Positions 1 to 9,546 are shown, counted from the stretch's first letter. The stretch is 57,364 nt of DNA from Nesterenkonia sp. PF2B19 (GCF_001758425.2 NZ_MDSS02000017.1:1-57364), one strand, 5' to 3'. Notes: generated by a model not told the origin, from the letters alone. Made by a program: numbers and translations.

Positions 1-471
1 CGCGACGCAGCGAGCGAGCCCGCAGGCTCGGCGACCGGCGGGATCCTGACCTTGGACCGGGTCCGCATCCACTCCGGCTCCGCCACCCGGGACGAGGCCA
101 TGGCCGAGGCGGCGGCCGCACTGGAGGCCGCCGGCGCGGTCACCGGGGACTACCTGGCCGCCATGCATGAGCGGGAGGAGACCGTGTCCACCTTCATGGG
201 CAACGAGCTCGCCATTCCGCACGGCACCAACGAGGCCAAGGGCGCCATCAAGGCCTCCGCGCTCTCGGTGGCCCGGTACGACGACGGCGTCGACTGGGGC
301 GGCCAGCGGGCCACCTTCGTCGTCGGCATCGCCGGAGTGGGGGACGAGCACCTGCAGATCCTCTCCCGTATCGCCCGGCTGTTCGGGGACAAGGCCGCCG
401 TCCAGCGGCTCAAGGAGGCCACCAGCGAGGAGGAGCTGCTCGAGCTGCTCTCGGCGGTGGACGAGGGCTGA
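1..471 (+). CDS. mtlA: Mannitol PTS EIIA component (C-terminal part, 5' cut by window edge)
   Basis: Phosphoryl-transfer EIIA domain that passes phosphate from HPr to the mannitol-specific EIIB during uptake of mannitol. The reading frame is open from base 1 and first shows a flexible Ala/Gly/Ser/Pro linker, then an EIIA domain from about residue 18. The AIPHGT motif carries the His that is phosphorylated in this family, and the domain ends with the usual helical tail ([15 protein letters not shown]). The linker and the absence of a good start suggest the tail of a fused EIICBA (MtlA); a TTG at 52 would give a free-standing EIIA (MtlF), which cannot be excluded. mtlD follows after 26 nt, so the two are probably one operon for mannitol uptake and oxidation. 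Confidence 0.85.
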   Translation, partial: RDAASEPAGSATGGILTLDRVRIHSGSATRDEAMAEAAAALEAAGAVTGDYLAAMHEREETVSTFMGNELAIPHGTNEAKGAIKASALSVARYDDGVDWGGQRATFVVGIAGVGDEHLQILSRIARLFGDKAAVQRLKEATSEEELLELLSAVDEG

Positions 472-497
472 TGACGGAGAGTACAGGAGGACCAGTC

Positions 498-1640
498 ATG
501 AAGGCCGTGCATTTCGGCGCAGGCAACATCGGTCGGGGCTTCGTCGGCCTGCTGCTGCACGAGGGAGGCTATGAGGTCGTCTTCTCCGACGTCGTCGCGC
601 CCCTGGTGCAGGCCTTGGACGCCGCGGAGAGCTATACGGTCCACGAGGTCGGCGACGGCGGCACGGACCGGGTGGTCGACGGGTTCCGTGCGGTGGACTC
701 CGCGCAGTCCCCGGAGGCCGTGGCCGAGGAGGTGGCCACCGCGGACGTGGTGACCACCGCCGTCGGGCCGATGATCCTGAAGCACATCGCCCCGCATGTG
801 GTGGCCGGGCTGCGGCGGCGCGCCGCTGATGCGCCGCCGCTGCAGGTCATGGCCTGCGAGAACGCGATCGGCGCTACCGACACCCTGGCCGGACATATGC
901 GGGAGCATGCCGGGGCGGATTGGGAGGAGCTCTCCGCCCGGGCGGTGTTCGCCAACACGGCGGTGGACCGCATCGTGCCCGGACAGCCCGAGGGTGCGGG
1001 GCTGGACGTCACCGTGGAGCCCTTCTACGAGTGGGCGATCGAGCGTGGGCCGTTCGGGGAGAATCCGCCGCACATCCCCGGTGCCCACTTCGTGGACGAC
1101 CTCGGCCCGTATATCGAGCGGAAGCTGTTCACCGTGAACACCGGGCACGCCGCGGCCGCCTATCTGGGCTATCGGGCCGGTGCCGGGACCATCGCCGAGG
1201 CGCTCGGCGATGAGGCCGTGGGGTCCGGGGTGGCCGCCGCGTTGGAGGAGACCTCCGCGCTGCTGGTGGCCAAGCACGGCTTCGCGGCCGAGGACATGGC
1301 CTCCTACCGGGAGACCATCCTGGGGCGGTTCCGGAACCCGGCGCTGCCGGACACCGTGCAGCGCGTGGGTCGTCAGCCGCTGCGCAAGCTCTCCCGCCAC
1401 GAACGGCTGATCGGCCCGGCGTCCCAGGCCGTGGAGCAGGGGCTGGGAGCGGAGGCGCTGCTCGCCGTCGTCGAGGCCGCCCTGGACTTCCGTGACGCCG
1501 ACGACGAGCAGGCGAACCAGCTGGAGGGCCTGTTGGCGGATCTGCCGCCGCGGGAGTTCGTGGAGCAGGTGACCGGGCTGGAGGCCGACCACCCGCTGGC
1601 CGGGTCGGTGGAGGAGCTGGTGGCCCGCCGTCGCGGCTGA
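498..1640 (+). CDS. mtlD: Mannitol-1-phosphate 5-dehydrogenase
   Basis: Oxidises mannitol 1-phosphate, the product of the PTS, to fructose 6-phosphate with NAD+. The protein of 380 residues begins with the family hallmark [13 protein letters not shown] (Rossmann dinucleotide-binding loop) and contains the [10 protein letters not shown] signature of MtlD near residue 208. The ATG at 498 is chosen over an in-frame ATG at 471 because it follows an aggagg ribosome site at 485-490 by 7 nt and because the family starts directly with the Rossmann strand. It lies just downstream of the EIIA gene. It is uninterrupted and of normal length. Confidence 0.95.
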   Translation: MKAVHFGAGNIGRGFVGLLLHEGGYEVVFSDVVAPLVQALDAAESYTVHEVGDGGTDRVVDGFRAVDSAQSPEAVAEEVATADVVTTAVGPMILKHIAPHVVAGLRRRAADAPPLQVMACENAIGATDTLAGHMREHAGADWEELSARAVFANTAVDRIVPGQPEGAGLDVTVEPFYEWAIERGPFGENPPHIPGAHFVDDLGPYIERKLFTVNTGHAAAAYLGYRAGAGTIAEALGDEAVGSGVAAALEETSALLVAKHGFAAEDMASYRETILGRFRNPALPDTVQRVGRQPLRKLSRHERLIGPASQAVEQGLGAEALLAVVEAALDFRDADDEQANQLEGLLADLPPREFVEQVTGLEADHPLAGSVEELVARRRG

Positions 1641-1677
1641 TCCCGCCCCCACCCTGCCGTCTGTCCCGCCCTGCCGT

Positions 1678-1744
1678 CTGTCCCCCGTCGCGTTCGTCCG
1701 TCCCTGTGGAATACCGTAGGGACGAACGAACATGGCGGGGACAG
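1678..1744 (+). terminator. Long hairpin after mtlD
   Basis: Outer arms ctgtcccc (1678-1685) and ggggacag (1737-1744) pair perfectly. Inner arms at 1692-1705 and 1718-1731 pair in 13 of 14 positions around a 12-nt loop. There is no T run, so this would be a terminator without a U tail, as is common in actinobacteria, or a double-stranded operator. Just before it a short direct repeat (cctgccgtctgtccc twice, about 1663-1685) is visible. It is part of the 458-nt gap between mtlD and rplM. Confidence 0.5.
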
Positions 1745-1833
1745 CCGCGTCTGGGGGTCACGGCGCAGCGAACCCGAGCTGACGGACGAGATGGACGAGG
1801 AGCTCGTCGCTGACCGGGGAGCGGGAGCTCACA

Positions 1834-1862
1834 TTGCCGCGGTGAGGCCCACCCGGTATAGT
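1834..1862 (+). promoter_or_regulatory. Promoter of rplM-rpsI
   Basis: TTGCCG (1834-1839), a 17-nt spacer and TATAGT (1857-1862) form the best sigma-70-type promoter in the window. Transcription would start near 1869, giving a leader of about 230 nt before rplM, which is long enough for regulation by a leader structure. Confidence 0.7.
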
Positions 1863-1962
1863 GAACGGTTGTTGTGCGTGTCCACTCCTGCGTGGGCTTG
1901 TGTCGAGGCGGTTCAGTTGCATGACCGTATGCCTCCACGAGCGGCAGGGGAACTCACGGGCC

Positions 1963-1995
1963 CGGCATCTTCCCAGCCCTCACCTGGGAAGCCGG
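1963..1995 (+). other. Hairpin in the rplM leader
   Basis: cttcccag (1969-1976) and ctgggaag (1984-1991) form a perfect 8-bp stem with a 7-nt loop, extended outward by ccgg/ccgg after a small bulge. L13 operons are autoregulated through leader RNA in several bacteria, so this could be such an element, but I cannot match it to a known family. Confidence 0.35.
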
Positions 1996-2098
1996 ACGGC
2001 GCACTCGCGAAGAAACAGCCACTGGCGCATGGTGACTCTCACACCACCGCGTGCCCGGTGCGCTGAACCGTAGAACACCGACCGAAGGCATCATCACC

Positions 2099-2542
2099 GT
2101 GCGTACGTACACCCCGAAGCCTGGCGACGCCGACGCTCAGTGGCACATCATCGACGCCACCGACGTCGTGCTGGGTCGTCTCGCCAGCCAGACCGCCGCC
2201 CTGCTGCGCGGCAAGCACAAGCCGACCTTCGCTCCTCACCAGGACATGGGCGACTTCGTGATCATCATCAACGCCGAGAAGGTCGCCGTGACCGGCGACA
2301 AGGGCCAGAAGAAGCGCTACTGGCGCCACTCCGGCTTCCCGGGCGGCATCTCCTCCATGACGTTCGACGAGATGATCGAGCGTCACCCGACCCGTGCTGT
2401 GGAGTTCGCCGTCAAGGGCATGCTCCCGCACAACAAGCTCGGTGCCGCCCAGCTCAAGAAGCTGCGCGTCTACGCCGGCCCGGAGCACCCGCACGCGGCC
2501 CAGCAGCCGAAGCCGTACGAGATCTCCCAGGTCGCTCAGTAG
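2099..2542 (+). CDS. rplM: 50S ribosomal protein L13
   Basis: Early-assembling protein of the large ribosomal subunit. The 147-residue product has the L13 features [36 protein letters not shown] and the conserved [10 protein letters not shown] near the C-terminus. The GTG at 2099 is taken as start because the family begins with MRTY; a weak gaagg lies upstream at 2084-2088. rpsI follows after 39 nt in the universal rplM-rpsI order. The gene is intact. Confidence 0.96.
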   Translation: MRTYTPKPGDADAQWHIIDATDVVLGRLASQTAALLRGKHKPTFAPHQDMGDFVIIINAEKVAVTGDKGQKKRYWRHSGFPGGISSMTFDEMIERHPTRAVEFAVKGMLPHNKLGAAQLKKLRVYAGPEHPHAAQQPKPYEISQVAQ

Positions 2543-2581
2543 TCCTGGCCACCCGACACGAGAACATTTTCAAGGAGAACC

Positions 2582-3075
2582 GTGGCTCAGAACACTGAAG
2601 AGCTGAACACTGCCGAGGAGCTGACCAGCTACACCTCGGAGTCCGCCCCCGTCCAGGAGACCGGCGAGACCGAGCGCGCCCCGCTGACCGTCGCGGCGCC
2701 GCCATCGGCCGTCGCAAGCGTGCTCGCGCCCGCGTCCGCATCGTCCCCGGCTCCGGCCAGTGGACCATCAACGGCCGCAGCCTGGAGGACTACTTCCCGA
2801 ACAAGCTGCACCAGCAGGAGGTCAACGACCCCTTCACCCTGCTGGGGCTCGAGGGCGCCTATGACGTCGTCGCCCGCATCGACGGCGGCGGCCCCTCCGG
2901 CCAGTCCGGCGCGCTGCGCCTGGGCATCTCCCGTGCGCTCAACGAGATCGACCGGGACCACAACCGTCCGGCGCTCAAGAAGGCCGGGTTCCTGACCCGC
3001 GACGCCCGCGCCGTGGAGCGCAAGAAGGCCGGTCTCAAGAAGGCCCGCAAGGCTCCGCAGTACTCGAAGCGCTGA
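2582..3075 (+). CDS. rpsI: 30S ribosomal protein S9 (one frameshift in the sequence)
   Basis: Small-subunit protein whose C-terminal tail reaches the P-site tRNA. Translation starts at GTG 2582 after an aaggaga site. The first about 37 residues form the acidic N-terminal extension usual in actinobacteria. The frame then shifts at about 2695 (gcggcgcc, where gcgggcgcc is expected), after which [38 protein letters not shown] and the end RKAPQYSKR are found in the next frame. The protein would be 164 residues, normal for the family. S9 is required for efficient translation and no second copy is visible, so a sequence error is far more likely than a real mutation. Confidence 0.92.
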
Positions 3076-3123
3076 TCGTCTCAGCCGCTCCGGCCTCGCC
3101 CCGCTGATCCAGTGGTGCGACGC

Positions 3124-3170
3124 CGCAGGAGGACCCCCGCTCGGCACGTGCCGGACGGGGTCCTCCTGCG
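3124..3170 (+). terminator. Terminator of rplM-rpsI
   Basis: cgcaggaggacccc (3124-3137) pairs perfectly with ggggtcctcctgcg (3157-3170), and the loop contains a further cggcac/gtgccg stem. It lies 48 nt past the rpsI stop. It has no T run. Confidence 0.8.
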
Positions 3171-3229
3171 TCTGCGGCCGGTTCGCCCGGTGGCCCCAGG
3201 CGGCCCGGGTGCGCGTCCTGCCCACCGAC

Positions 3230-3280
3230 ATCACGTCTGCACCATCAGATCTGAGGGGGCAGACGTGATCTGACGGTGCA
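3230..3280. repeat. Two interleaved inverted repeats upstream of glmM
   Basis: Arm A atcacgtctgc (3230-3240) pairs perfectly with A' gcagacgtgat (3259-3269). Arm B tgcaccatcagatc (3238-3251) pairs in 13 of 14 positions with B' gatctgacggtgca (3267-3280). The order A-B-A'-B' means the two stems share bases and exclude each other unless a pseudoknot forms; inside B is the palindrome tcagatctga (3245-3254). It lies between the rpsI terminator and the glmM -10 box, so it may act as DNA (operator) or as RNA from rpsI read-through. Confidence 0.75.
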
Positions 3281-3330
3281 GGTCATCGGCCGGCGACGGT
3301 GTCGGTGCAGGAGCACTGCTCGGCTATGGC

Positions 3331-3336
3331 TAGACT
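3331..3336 (+). promoter_or_regulatory. -10 box of glmM
   Basis: TAGACT, 10 nt before the glmM ATG at 3347. Transcription would begin about 4 nt before the start codon, and there is no ribosome site in between. No clear -35 box is seen. Confidence 0.5.
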
Positions 3337-3346
3337 TGTCCGCATC

Positions 3347-4698
3347 ATGGCACGACTTTTCGGAACCGACGGAGTCCGCGGTGTGGCCAATGGGCTGCTG
3401 ACCGCGGAGCTCGCACTCAAGCTCGCCCAGGCCGCCGCAGAGGTGCTCGGCCACCGCCGCACCGAGGGCGGTCGCCGCCCCGTGGCGGTGGTCGCCCGTG
3501 ATCCCCGCGTCAGCGGAGAGTTCATCTCCGCGGCGGTGCAGGCGGGCCTGGCCAGCGCCGGCGTGGACGTCCACGACGCCGGCGTCCTCCCCACCCCGGC
3601 TGCGGCCTTCCTGGTGGCGGACATCGACGCGGACTTCGGTGTGATGATCTCCGCCTCCCACAACCCCGCCCCGGACAACGGGATCAAATTCCTCGGCCGC
3701 GGCGGGCACAAGCTCGACGACGCTCTCGAGGACGAGATCGAGGACCAGCTCGCCCACGAGCCGCCCCGCCCCACGGGTGCGGAGGTCGGTCGGGTGCAGC
3801 GCTTCGCGGATGCGGAGGACCGTTATGTGGTCCACCTGCTGCGCTCTCTGGGGGAGACCTCCCTGCGTGGCCTGAAGATCGTGCTGGACTGCGCCCACGG
3901 CGCCGCCTCCGGGTGTTCGCCGCAGGCCTTCACCGACGCCGGTGCGGACGTCGTCGTCATCGGCGCGGACCCCGACGGCATCAACATCAACGAGGGTTGC
4001 GGGTCCACCCACCTGGACCAGCTGCAGGAGGCGGTGGTCTCCCAGGGCGCGGACCTCGGCATCGCTCACGACGGCGACGCCGACCGTTGCCTGGCCGTGG
4101 ACCACACCGGCGCGTCGTGGACGGCGACCAGATCATGGGCGTCCTGGCCCTGGCGCTGAAGTCCGACGGTCAGCTGAAGGACGACACTCTGGTGGTCACG
4201 GTGATGAGCAACCTCGGGCTGAAGCTCGGCATGAAGAAGGCCGGGATCTCCGTGGTGGAGACCGCCGTCGGCGACCGCTACGTGCTCGAGGGCATGCGCG
4301 CCGGCGGATACTCGCTCGGAGGCGAGCAGTCCGGGCATCTGATCTTCTCCGACTATGCGACCACCGGCGACGGGGTGCTCACCGGGCTGCAGCTGGCCGC
4401 CCGGGTGGCCGCCACCGGCAAGCCCCTGCAGACGCTGGCCGCTGAGGCCATGGACCGGCTGCCGCAGGTCCTGGTCAACGTCTCCGGAGTGGACAAGGCG
4501 CGGGTGAAGACCCATGACGCCGTGCTGGCCGCCGTCGCGGAGGTGGAGGGTCGCCTCGGGGAAGCTGGCCGGGTGCTGCTGCGTCCCTCCGGCACCGAAC
4601 CGGTGGTACGGGTGATGGTGGAGGCCTCCACAGCGGAGATCGCCCAGGAGGAGTCGGAGTCGCTGGCGCAGATCGTCCGCGCCGAACTGGCGCTCTGA
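3347..4698 (+). CDS. glmM: Phosphoglucosamine mutase (one frameshift in the sequence)
   Basis: Interconverts glucosamine 6-phosphate and glucosamine 1-phosphate on the way to UDP-GlcNAc for peptidoglycan. ATG 3347 gives [12 protein letters not shown], the family start. [12 protein letters not shown] (residues about 101-112) contains the phosphoserine, HDGDADR is the metal loop, GEQSGH the sugar-binding loop and [12 protein letters not shown] the phosphate-binding site. The frame breaks at about 4110 in accggcgcgtcg, where accgggcgcgtcg restores [13 protein letters not shown]. With that base the protein has 450 residues, as expected. GlmM is essential in most bacteria. glmS, which makes its substrate, is 3 kb downstream. 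Confidence 0.93.
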
Positions 4699-4705
4699 GC
4701 CCTCC

Positions 4706-4781
4706 TCACGGAGGCTCACTGACAACAGAGACGGGGCGCGGCCCGGAGCACCAGCTTCCGGACCGCGCCCCGTCTCCGTGA
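4706..4781. terminator. Bidirectional terminator between glmM and mscL
   Basis: Inner arms at 4728-4746 and 4758-4776 pair in 18 of 19 positions (gagacggggcgcgg...ccgcgccccgtctc) around an 11-nt loop. Outer arms tcacggag (4706-4713) and ctccgtga (4774-4781) add an alternative pairing. The genes on both sides converge here, so it can end both transcripts. Confidence 0.8.
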
Positions 4782-4799
4782 GCCCCCTGGGGGCAGATG

Positions 4800-5195
4800 T
4801 CAGCGCGTGGCCTGCTGCTGGAGCAGGTCGCGGATCTCGGTGAGCAGCTGGGTGTTCGGCTCGACCTCCTCCTCGTCCTCGATGCCCAGCCGGCGCTTGC
4901 GGGCCTCGATGATCTTGTTCATCGGCACCACGACCACGAAGTAGATCGCGGCGGCGATGAGCAGGAAGTTGACGATCTGGGTGAGCAGCACGCCGAAGAG
5001 CAGCTCGTTGCCGTTGAGGGACACCACGGCGAAGCTGTCGAAGTCGGGCGAGCCGACCAGCGCGGAGATGAGCGGCATCAGCACGCTCTCCACCAGGGCG
5101 TTGATGACGGCGGCGAACGCGGTGCCGATGACCACGGCGACGGCGAGGTCGACCACGTTGCCCTGCAGAATGAAGTCCTTGAATCCCTTGATCAT
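4800..5195 (-). CDS. mscL: Large-conductance mechanosensitive channel
   Basis: Homopentameric inner-membrane channel that opens under high membrane tension and releases solutes during hypo-osmotic shock. The 131-residue product starts MIKGFKDFILQGNVVDLAVAVV, the amphipathic N-terminus and first transmembrane helix, has a periplasmic loop with FDSFAVVSLNG, a second helix (NFLLIAAAIYFVVVVPMNK) and a charged cytoplasmic helix ending LLTEIRDLLQQQ. Length and topology are typical. It is intact and convergent with glmM. Confidence 0.95.
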   Translation of the reverse strand: MIKGFKDFILQGNVVDLAVAVVIGTAFAAVINALVESVLMPLISALVGSPDFDSFAVVSLNGNELLFGVLLTQIVNFLLIAAAIYFVVVVPMNKIIEARKRRLGIEDEEEVEPNTQLLTEIRDLLQQQATR

Positions 5196-5274
5196 GGGGC
5201 GATTCTAGGCATGCGATGTCAGGGCCGTGTGCAGGTCCGGGAACTTTCTTCAGCGTGTCGCGGCACGCCGCGGC

Positions 5275-6495
5275 TCACTCTTCGCCGGGGTAGCGCGGGG
5301 CGGCGGGCTCGCCCCAGTACTCCTCCAGGGTCACCCCGGCCTCGAAGACCGCCTCGGCGGTCTCCTCGCCCACGTAGCGCAGGTGCCAGGGCTCATAGGC
5401 GTAGCCGGTGATGTCCTCGGTGCCCTCCTGGTAGCGGATGATGAAGCCGAACCGGTGGGCGTTCTCCGCCAGCCAGATGCCTTCGGCGGTGTCGCCGAAG
5501 CAGGCGCCCATCCCGCAGGTGGGGTTGTCATAGGCGATCACGTCGGCGGCGAGTCCGGTCTGATGCTCCGAGTGTCCGGGGCGTGCGGTGTACTCATCGG
5601 CTCCGGCGACTCCCAGCTCCGCGGCCCGGCCGTCATAGAGCTGCTGCTGATAGCCGTAGGAGCGGTAGGCGCTGGTCAGCGTCATCAGCAGGCCCTCCGC
5701 ATCGGAGGCGGAGAACAGGTCGGCGAGCGCATCGGCGGCCTGTTCGCGCAGCAGCATGCCGTCGTAGGAGGACCGCACCTGCGGGGTGGTCAGGTCGTCA
5801 GGCTGGTGGTCCAGCGGGTCGAGCGGGTTGAGCCTGTTGACCAGCACATGGATCGAGTCCGGGTCCGACGAGGCCTCGCTGACCGGAGGGTAGAAGTCCT
5901 CCGGGCCCACGGTCTCCGTCCGACGCGGCTCCGGCTCGTCCTCAGCGGTGCCGTCCTCCTCCGCCGCATCCTCCCCTGAGGAGGCGTCGTCGTCCTCTGC
6001 ACCCTCTGCGTCCTCCTCCTCGGTGCGCTCGTCCTCGGTGCGCTCGTCCTCGGTGCGCTCGTCCTCGGTGCGCTCCGGTTCGTCGGTGCTCTCAGCGACC
6101 TCCGTCGTCTCCTCGCCGTCTCCCTCATCTCCGGCACCGGACCGGGCGTCGTCGGCAGCGTCCTCATCCGAGGCGTCCGCTGCTCCGTCCTGGGCCGACG
6201 ACTCCTCTCCTGACTCATCCTCGGCCGCCTCGTCGGACGCGCGCTCGGTCAGCGAAGCGCCCTGCTCGGCCACGGGCTCGTCGTCGCCTCCGAGGAGGGC
6301 GTCGACCAGGCTGGCGCCCAGCCAGCCTGCGCCCACCAGGACGAGCGCCAGCAGCGCGACGGCGACCAGCCGCCGTCGCCGGATCACCGCGGGGGAGGGG
6401 CGGCGACGGTGGCGGGTGCCCCCAGACGGAGCGGGCGGGCGCGGCGAGGACGGTCCGGGCGCCGACGGACGGGGGATCGGTGTACCAGGAGTCAC
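5275..6495 (-). CDS. D-alanyl-D-alanine carboxypeptidase, VanY/M15B family, membrane-anchored
   Basis: Probable extracytoplasmic zinc peptidase that trims the terminal D-Ala of peptidoglycan stem peptides. The 406-residue product has a Pro-rich basic N-terminus, one transmembrane segment (about residues 39-60, VALLALVLVGAGWLGASLV), a long Glu/Asp-rich spacer of about 125 residues, and a C-terminal M15B domain with SAYRSYGYQQQLY, the zinc motif PGHSEHQTGLAAD and EPWHLRYVG. The GTG at 6495 is used; coaA ends 10 nt upstream on the same strand, so the two are probably co-transcribed. The acidic spacer contains a tandem repeat (6018-6077). The spacer probably holds the catalytic domain away from the membrane. 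Confidence 0.87.
   Translation of the reverse strand: MTPGTPIPRPSAPGPSSPRPPAPSGGTRHRRRPSPAVIRRRRLVAVALLALVLVGAGWLGASLVDALLGGDDEPVAEQGASLTERASDEAAEDESGEESSAQDGAADASDEDAADDARSGAGDEGDGEETTEVAESTDEPERTEDERTEDERTEDERTEEEDAEGAEDDDASSGEDAAEEDGTAEDEPEPRRTETVGPEDFYPPVSEASSDPDSIHVLVNRLNPLDPLDHQPDDLTTPQVRSSYDGMLLREQAADALADLFSASDAEGLLMTLTSAYRSYGYQQQLYDGRAAELGVAGADEYTARPGHSEHQTGLAADVIAYDNPTCGMGACFGDTAEGIWLAENAHRFGFIIRYQEGTEDITGYAYEPWHLRYVGEETAEAVFEAGVTLEEYWGEPAAPRYPGEE
6018..6077. repeat. 15-bp tandem repeat, four copies, inside the carboxypeptidase gene
   Basis: The unit cctcggtgcgctcgt occurs at 6018, 6033, 6048 and 6063 (last copy differs in its final two bases). In the gene it encodes repeated ERTED in the acidic spacer. 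Being a multiple of three, copy-number change would only lengthen or shorten the spacer. Confidence 0.9.
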
Positions 6496-6505
6496 GGGGA
6501 GAAGC

Positions 6506-7579
6506 TCACACCTTTCTCAGCAGCACCCGGGACACCGAGTGGTCGCGGTCCTTGCTCATCACCAGCCGGGCCCGGGAACGGGTGGGCTGGATGTTCTCGC
6601 GCAGGTTGGGGCCGTTGATCCGGTGCCAGATGTCGGTGGCGCGCTGCACCGCCTCGTCGTCGGAGAGGAAGGAGTACTGGTGGAAGTAGCTCTCCGGGTT
6701 CGCGAACGCGCCGGTGCGCCACCGCATGAACCGGTCCACATACCACTGCTCGATGTGGCGCGGATTCGCATCCACATAGATGGAGAAGTCGAAGAAGTCG
6801 CTCAGCGCCAGCCCGGTGGTGCCGTCCGCACGGACCCGGGCGGGCTGCAGCACGTTGAGGCCCTCCACGATCAGCACGTCCGGACGGCGGATCACGACCT
6901 CCTTGTCCGGCACGATGTCGTAGTACAGGTGGGAGTACCAGGGAGCGCGGACCTCGGGCTTGCCCGACTTCACCTCGGAGACCATGCGCAGCAGGGCGCG
7001 GCGGTCGTAGGCCTCCGGGAAGCCCTTGCGCTCCATGAGGCCGCGGCGGCGCAGTTCCGCATTCGGATACAGGAAGCCGTCGGTGGTGACCAGCTCCACC
7101 CGGGGCGTGGAGGGCCAGCGGCGCAACATCTCCTGCAGCACGCGGGCGGTGGTGGATTTGCCGACCGCCACCGAGCCGGCCACGCCGATGACGAACGGGG
7201 TGCGGCGGGCGTTGCCGCCCAGAAAGTCGTTGGTCGCGGCGCGCAGGTGGGCGGCCGACTCCACATAGATGGACAGCAGACGTGACAGGGGCAGGTAGAT
7301 CTGGGCGACCTCGTCCAGCGAGAGGTGCTCACCGATGCCGCGGAGCCGGTCCACGTCCTCCTGGTTCAGCGGCTGCTCGATGGTGTCGGCCAGCCGGGAC
7401 CAGGCGCGGCGGTCGAGCTCCACGAACGGGGAGTAGTGGTCAGAGGCGTCAGAGGCCAGCGGAGGTGATCCCGCCCACGGCGCGGTGCCCGCGACCTCCG
7501 CCGGAATGGGACCGGTCGGGTGCGGCTCGCTGGGGATGGGGGCCGCCGGGCGCGGGTGTTCATCAGGGTGCGGTGACAC
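6506..7579 (-). CDS. coaA: Pantothenate kinase type I
   Basis: Phosphorylates pantothenate with ATP, the first committed step of coenzyme A synthesis. Catalytic core: P-loop [44 protein letters not shown] and the CoaA C-terminal [12 protein letters not shown]. The start is the GTG at 7579, giving VSPHPDEHP; a Pro-rich stretch of about 50 residues precedes the conserved YSPFVELDR. The complement of acgata (7586-7591) is a TATCGT -10 box 6 nt before this GTG, and no ribosome site is visible, so the mRNA may be leaderless. The downstream carboxypeptidase gene follows on the same strand. Confidence 0.93.
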   Translation of the reverse strand: MSPHPDEHPRPAAPIPSEPHPTGPIPAEVAGTAPWAGSPPLASDASDHYSPFVELDRRAWSRLADTIEQPLNQEDVDRLRGIGEHLSLDEVAQIYLPLSRLLSIYVESAAHLRAATNDFLGGNARRTPFVIGVAGSVAVGKSTTARVLQEMLRRWPSTPRVELVTTDGFLYPNAELRRRGLMERKGFPEAYDRRALLRMVSEVKSGKPEVRAPWYSHLYYDIVPDKEVVIRRPDVLIVEGLNVLQPARVRADGTTGLALSDFFDFSIYVDANPRHIEQWYVDRFMRWRTGAFANPESYFHQYSFLSDDEAVQRATDIWHRINGPNLRENIQPTRSRARLVMSKDRDHSVSRVLLRKV

Positions 7580-7585
7580 GTGAAC

Positions 7586-7595
7586 ACGATACGCT
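7586..7595. promoter_or_regulatory. Overlapping divergent -10 boxes of coaA and glmS
   Basis: acgatacgct reads TACGCT (7590-7595) toward glmS and TATCGT (7591-7586) toward coaA. The start codons lie 7 nt (glmS, 7603) and 6 nt (coaA, 7579) away, so both transcripts would begin at or next to their start codon. Neither has a good -35 box. Confidence 0.5.
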
Positions 7596-7602
7596 ATGTC
7601 GC

Positions 7603-9474
7603 ATGTGTGGAATCGTCGGCTACATCGGCCTGCCTGAGAAGACTGCAGAACACAACGCACTCGACGTGCTCCTCGAGGGACTTCGCCGCCTGGAGTACCG
7701 CGGGTACGACTCCGCCGGCGTCGCCACCGTCTCCGGAGGGGTCGTCGAGTCGAGGAAGAAGGCCGGCAAGTTGGCCAACCTCGTCGCGGAGATCGAGACC
7801 TCGCCGGTCGCGCCCGCCACAGTGGGCATCGGGCACACCCGGTGGGCCACCCACGGCGGTCCGACCGACCAGAACGCCCACCCGCATCTGGGCGACGGCG
7901 GCCGGCTGGCGGTGATCCACAACGGCATCATCGAGAACTTCGCGGAGCTCAAGGAGCGGCTGCTCGCCGAGGGGTGCGTCTTCGAGTCCCAGACCGACAC
8001 CGAGGTCGCGGCGCAGCTGATCGGTCGGCACTTCGCCGACGACGCCGCCGGCGACCTGACCGAGGCGATGCGTCTGGCCTGCCAGGAGCTGGAGGGCGCG
8101 TTCACCCTGTTGGCGGTCCACGTGGACCAGCCGGACCGCGTGGTGGCGGCCCGCCGCAACTCCCCGCTGGTGGTCGGGCTGGGCGAGGGCGAGAACTTCC
8201 TGGGCTCCGACGTCTCCGGCTTCATCGACTTCACCCGTGAGGCCGTCGAGCTCGAGCAGGACCAGATCGTGACCATCACCCATGACGACGTCGCCATCAT
8301 CGGCTTCGACGGCACCCCCGCCGAGGGCAAGCGCTTCACCGTGGACTGGGATGCGGCCGCCGCCGAGAAGGGCGGCTTCGACACCTTCATGGAGAAGGAG
8401 ATCAACGAGCAGCCCAAGGCCGTGGAGGACACGCTGCTGGGCCGCACCGACGCCGAGGGCCGGCTCGCCCTGGATGAGCTGCGGATCGACCCGGAGGAGC
8501 TCAAGGACGTCCAGAAGATCATCGTGCTGGCCTGCGGCACCGCCGCCTACGCCGGCACCGTGGCCAAGTACGCGATCGAACACTGGTGCCGCATTCCGGT
8601 GGAGGTGGAGCTCGCCCACGAGTTCCGCTATCGGGACCCCATCATCGATGAGACCACCCTGGTGGTCTCCATCTCCCAGTCCGGGGAGACCATGGACACC
8701 CTCATGGCCGTCCGCTACGCCAAGGAGCAGGGCGCGCGGACGCTGTCCATCTGCAACACCAACGGGGCCACCATCCCGCGGGAGTCCGACGCGGTGCTGT
8801 ACCTGCACGCCGGTCCGGAGATCGCGGTGGCCTCCACCAAGGCGTTCCTGGCGATGATCGCCGCCGCCTACCTGCTGGGCCTGTACCTGGCACAGCTGCG
8901 CGGTCAGCTCTTCCAGGGCCAGATCACTGACATCCTGGCCGATCTGCACAAGATCCCCGCCAAGATTCAGGAGATCCTGGACAACTCGGAGCAGATCAAG
9001 CAGCTCGCCCGCGACATGGCCGACACGCCGTCGGTGCTGTTCCTGGGCCGTCACGTCGGCTATCCGGTGGCCATGGAGGGTGCGCTCAAGCTCAAGGAGC
9101 TGGCCTACATCCACGCGGAGGGCTTCGCCGCCGGCGAGCTCAAGCACGGCCCCATCGCGCTGATCGATGAGGGGCAGCCGGTGTTCGTCGTCGTCCCGTC
9201 CCCGCGCGGCCGCGACTCGCTGCACTCGAAGGTGGTCTCCAACATCCAGGAGGTCCGCGCGCGCGGTGCGAAGACCATCACCGTGGCGGAGTCCGGTGAC
9301 GAGGCCGTCAAGGAGTTCTCCGAGGCCGTCTTCCACGTGCCGGAGACCCAGCCGCTGCTGATGCCGCTGCTGACCACGGTGCCGCTGCAGATCTTCGCCT
9401 GCGCCCTGGCCAGCGAGAAGGGCTACGACGTGGACCAGCCGCGCAACCTGGCCAAGTCCGTCACGGTGGAGTGA
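7603..9474 (+). CDS. glmS: Glutamine-fructose-6-phosphate aminotransferase (isomerising)
   Basis: Makes glucosamine 6-phosphate from fructose 6-phosphate and glutamine, the entry to amino-sugar and cell-wall synthesis. The 623-residue protein begins MCGIVGYIG; Cys2 is the glutaminase nucleophile. Other landmarks are [17 protein letters not shown], the first SIS domain with CGTAAYAG and [10 protein letters not shown], the second SIS domain with [23 protein letters not shown], and the C-terminal [12 protein letters not shown]. It has no ribosome site and sits 7 nt after a TACGCT box. No glmS ribozyme can be present because there is no leader. The gene is intact. Confidence 0.96.
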   Translation: MCGIVGYIGLPEKTAEHNALDVLLEGLRRLEYRGYDSAGVATVSGGVVESRKKAGKLANLVAEIETSPVAPATVGIGHTRWATHGGPTDQNAHPHLGDGGRLAVIHNGIIENFAELKERLLAEGCVFESQTDTEVAAQLIGRHFADDAAGDLTEAMRLACQELEGAFTLLAVHVDQPDRVVAARRNSPLVVGLGEGENFLGSDVSGFIDFTREAVELEQDQIVTITHDDVAIIGFDGTPAEGKRFTVDWDAAAAEKGGFDTFMEKEINEQPKAVEDTLLGRTDAEGRLALDELRIDPEELKDVQKIIVLACGTAAYAGTVAKYAIEHWCRIPVEVELAHEFRYRDPIIDETTLVVSISQSGETMDTLMAVRYAKEQGARTLSICNTNGATIPRESDAVLYLHAGPEIAVASTKAFLAMIAAAYLLGLYLAQLRGQLFQGQITDILADLHKIPAKIQEILDNSEQIKQLARDMADTPSVLFLGRHVGYPVAMEGALKLKELAYIHAEGFAAGELKHGPIALIDEGQPVFVVVPSPRGRDSLHSKVVSNIQEVRARGAKTITVAESGDEAVKEFSEAVFHVPETQPLLMPLLTTVPLQIFACALASEKGYDVDQPRNLAKSVTVE

Positions 9475-9546
9475 CCAGCTGCCGTGCGGAGCCCGGAACG
9501 GCCAGCGGAATGACCTGGTGAGTGGACTGCTGAAGGAGGTGTCGTC

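Noticed and set aside
7579-7603. glmS ribozyme or riboswitch
   Set aside because: Only 23 nt separate the coaA and glmS start codons, too little for any riboswitch.
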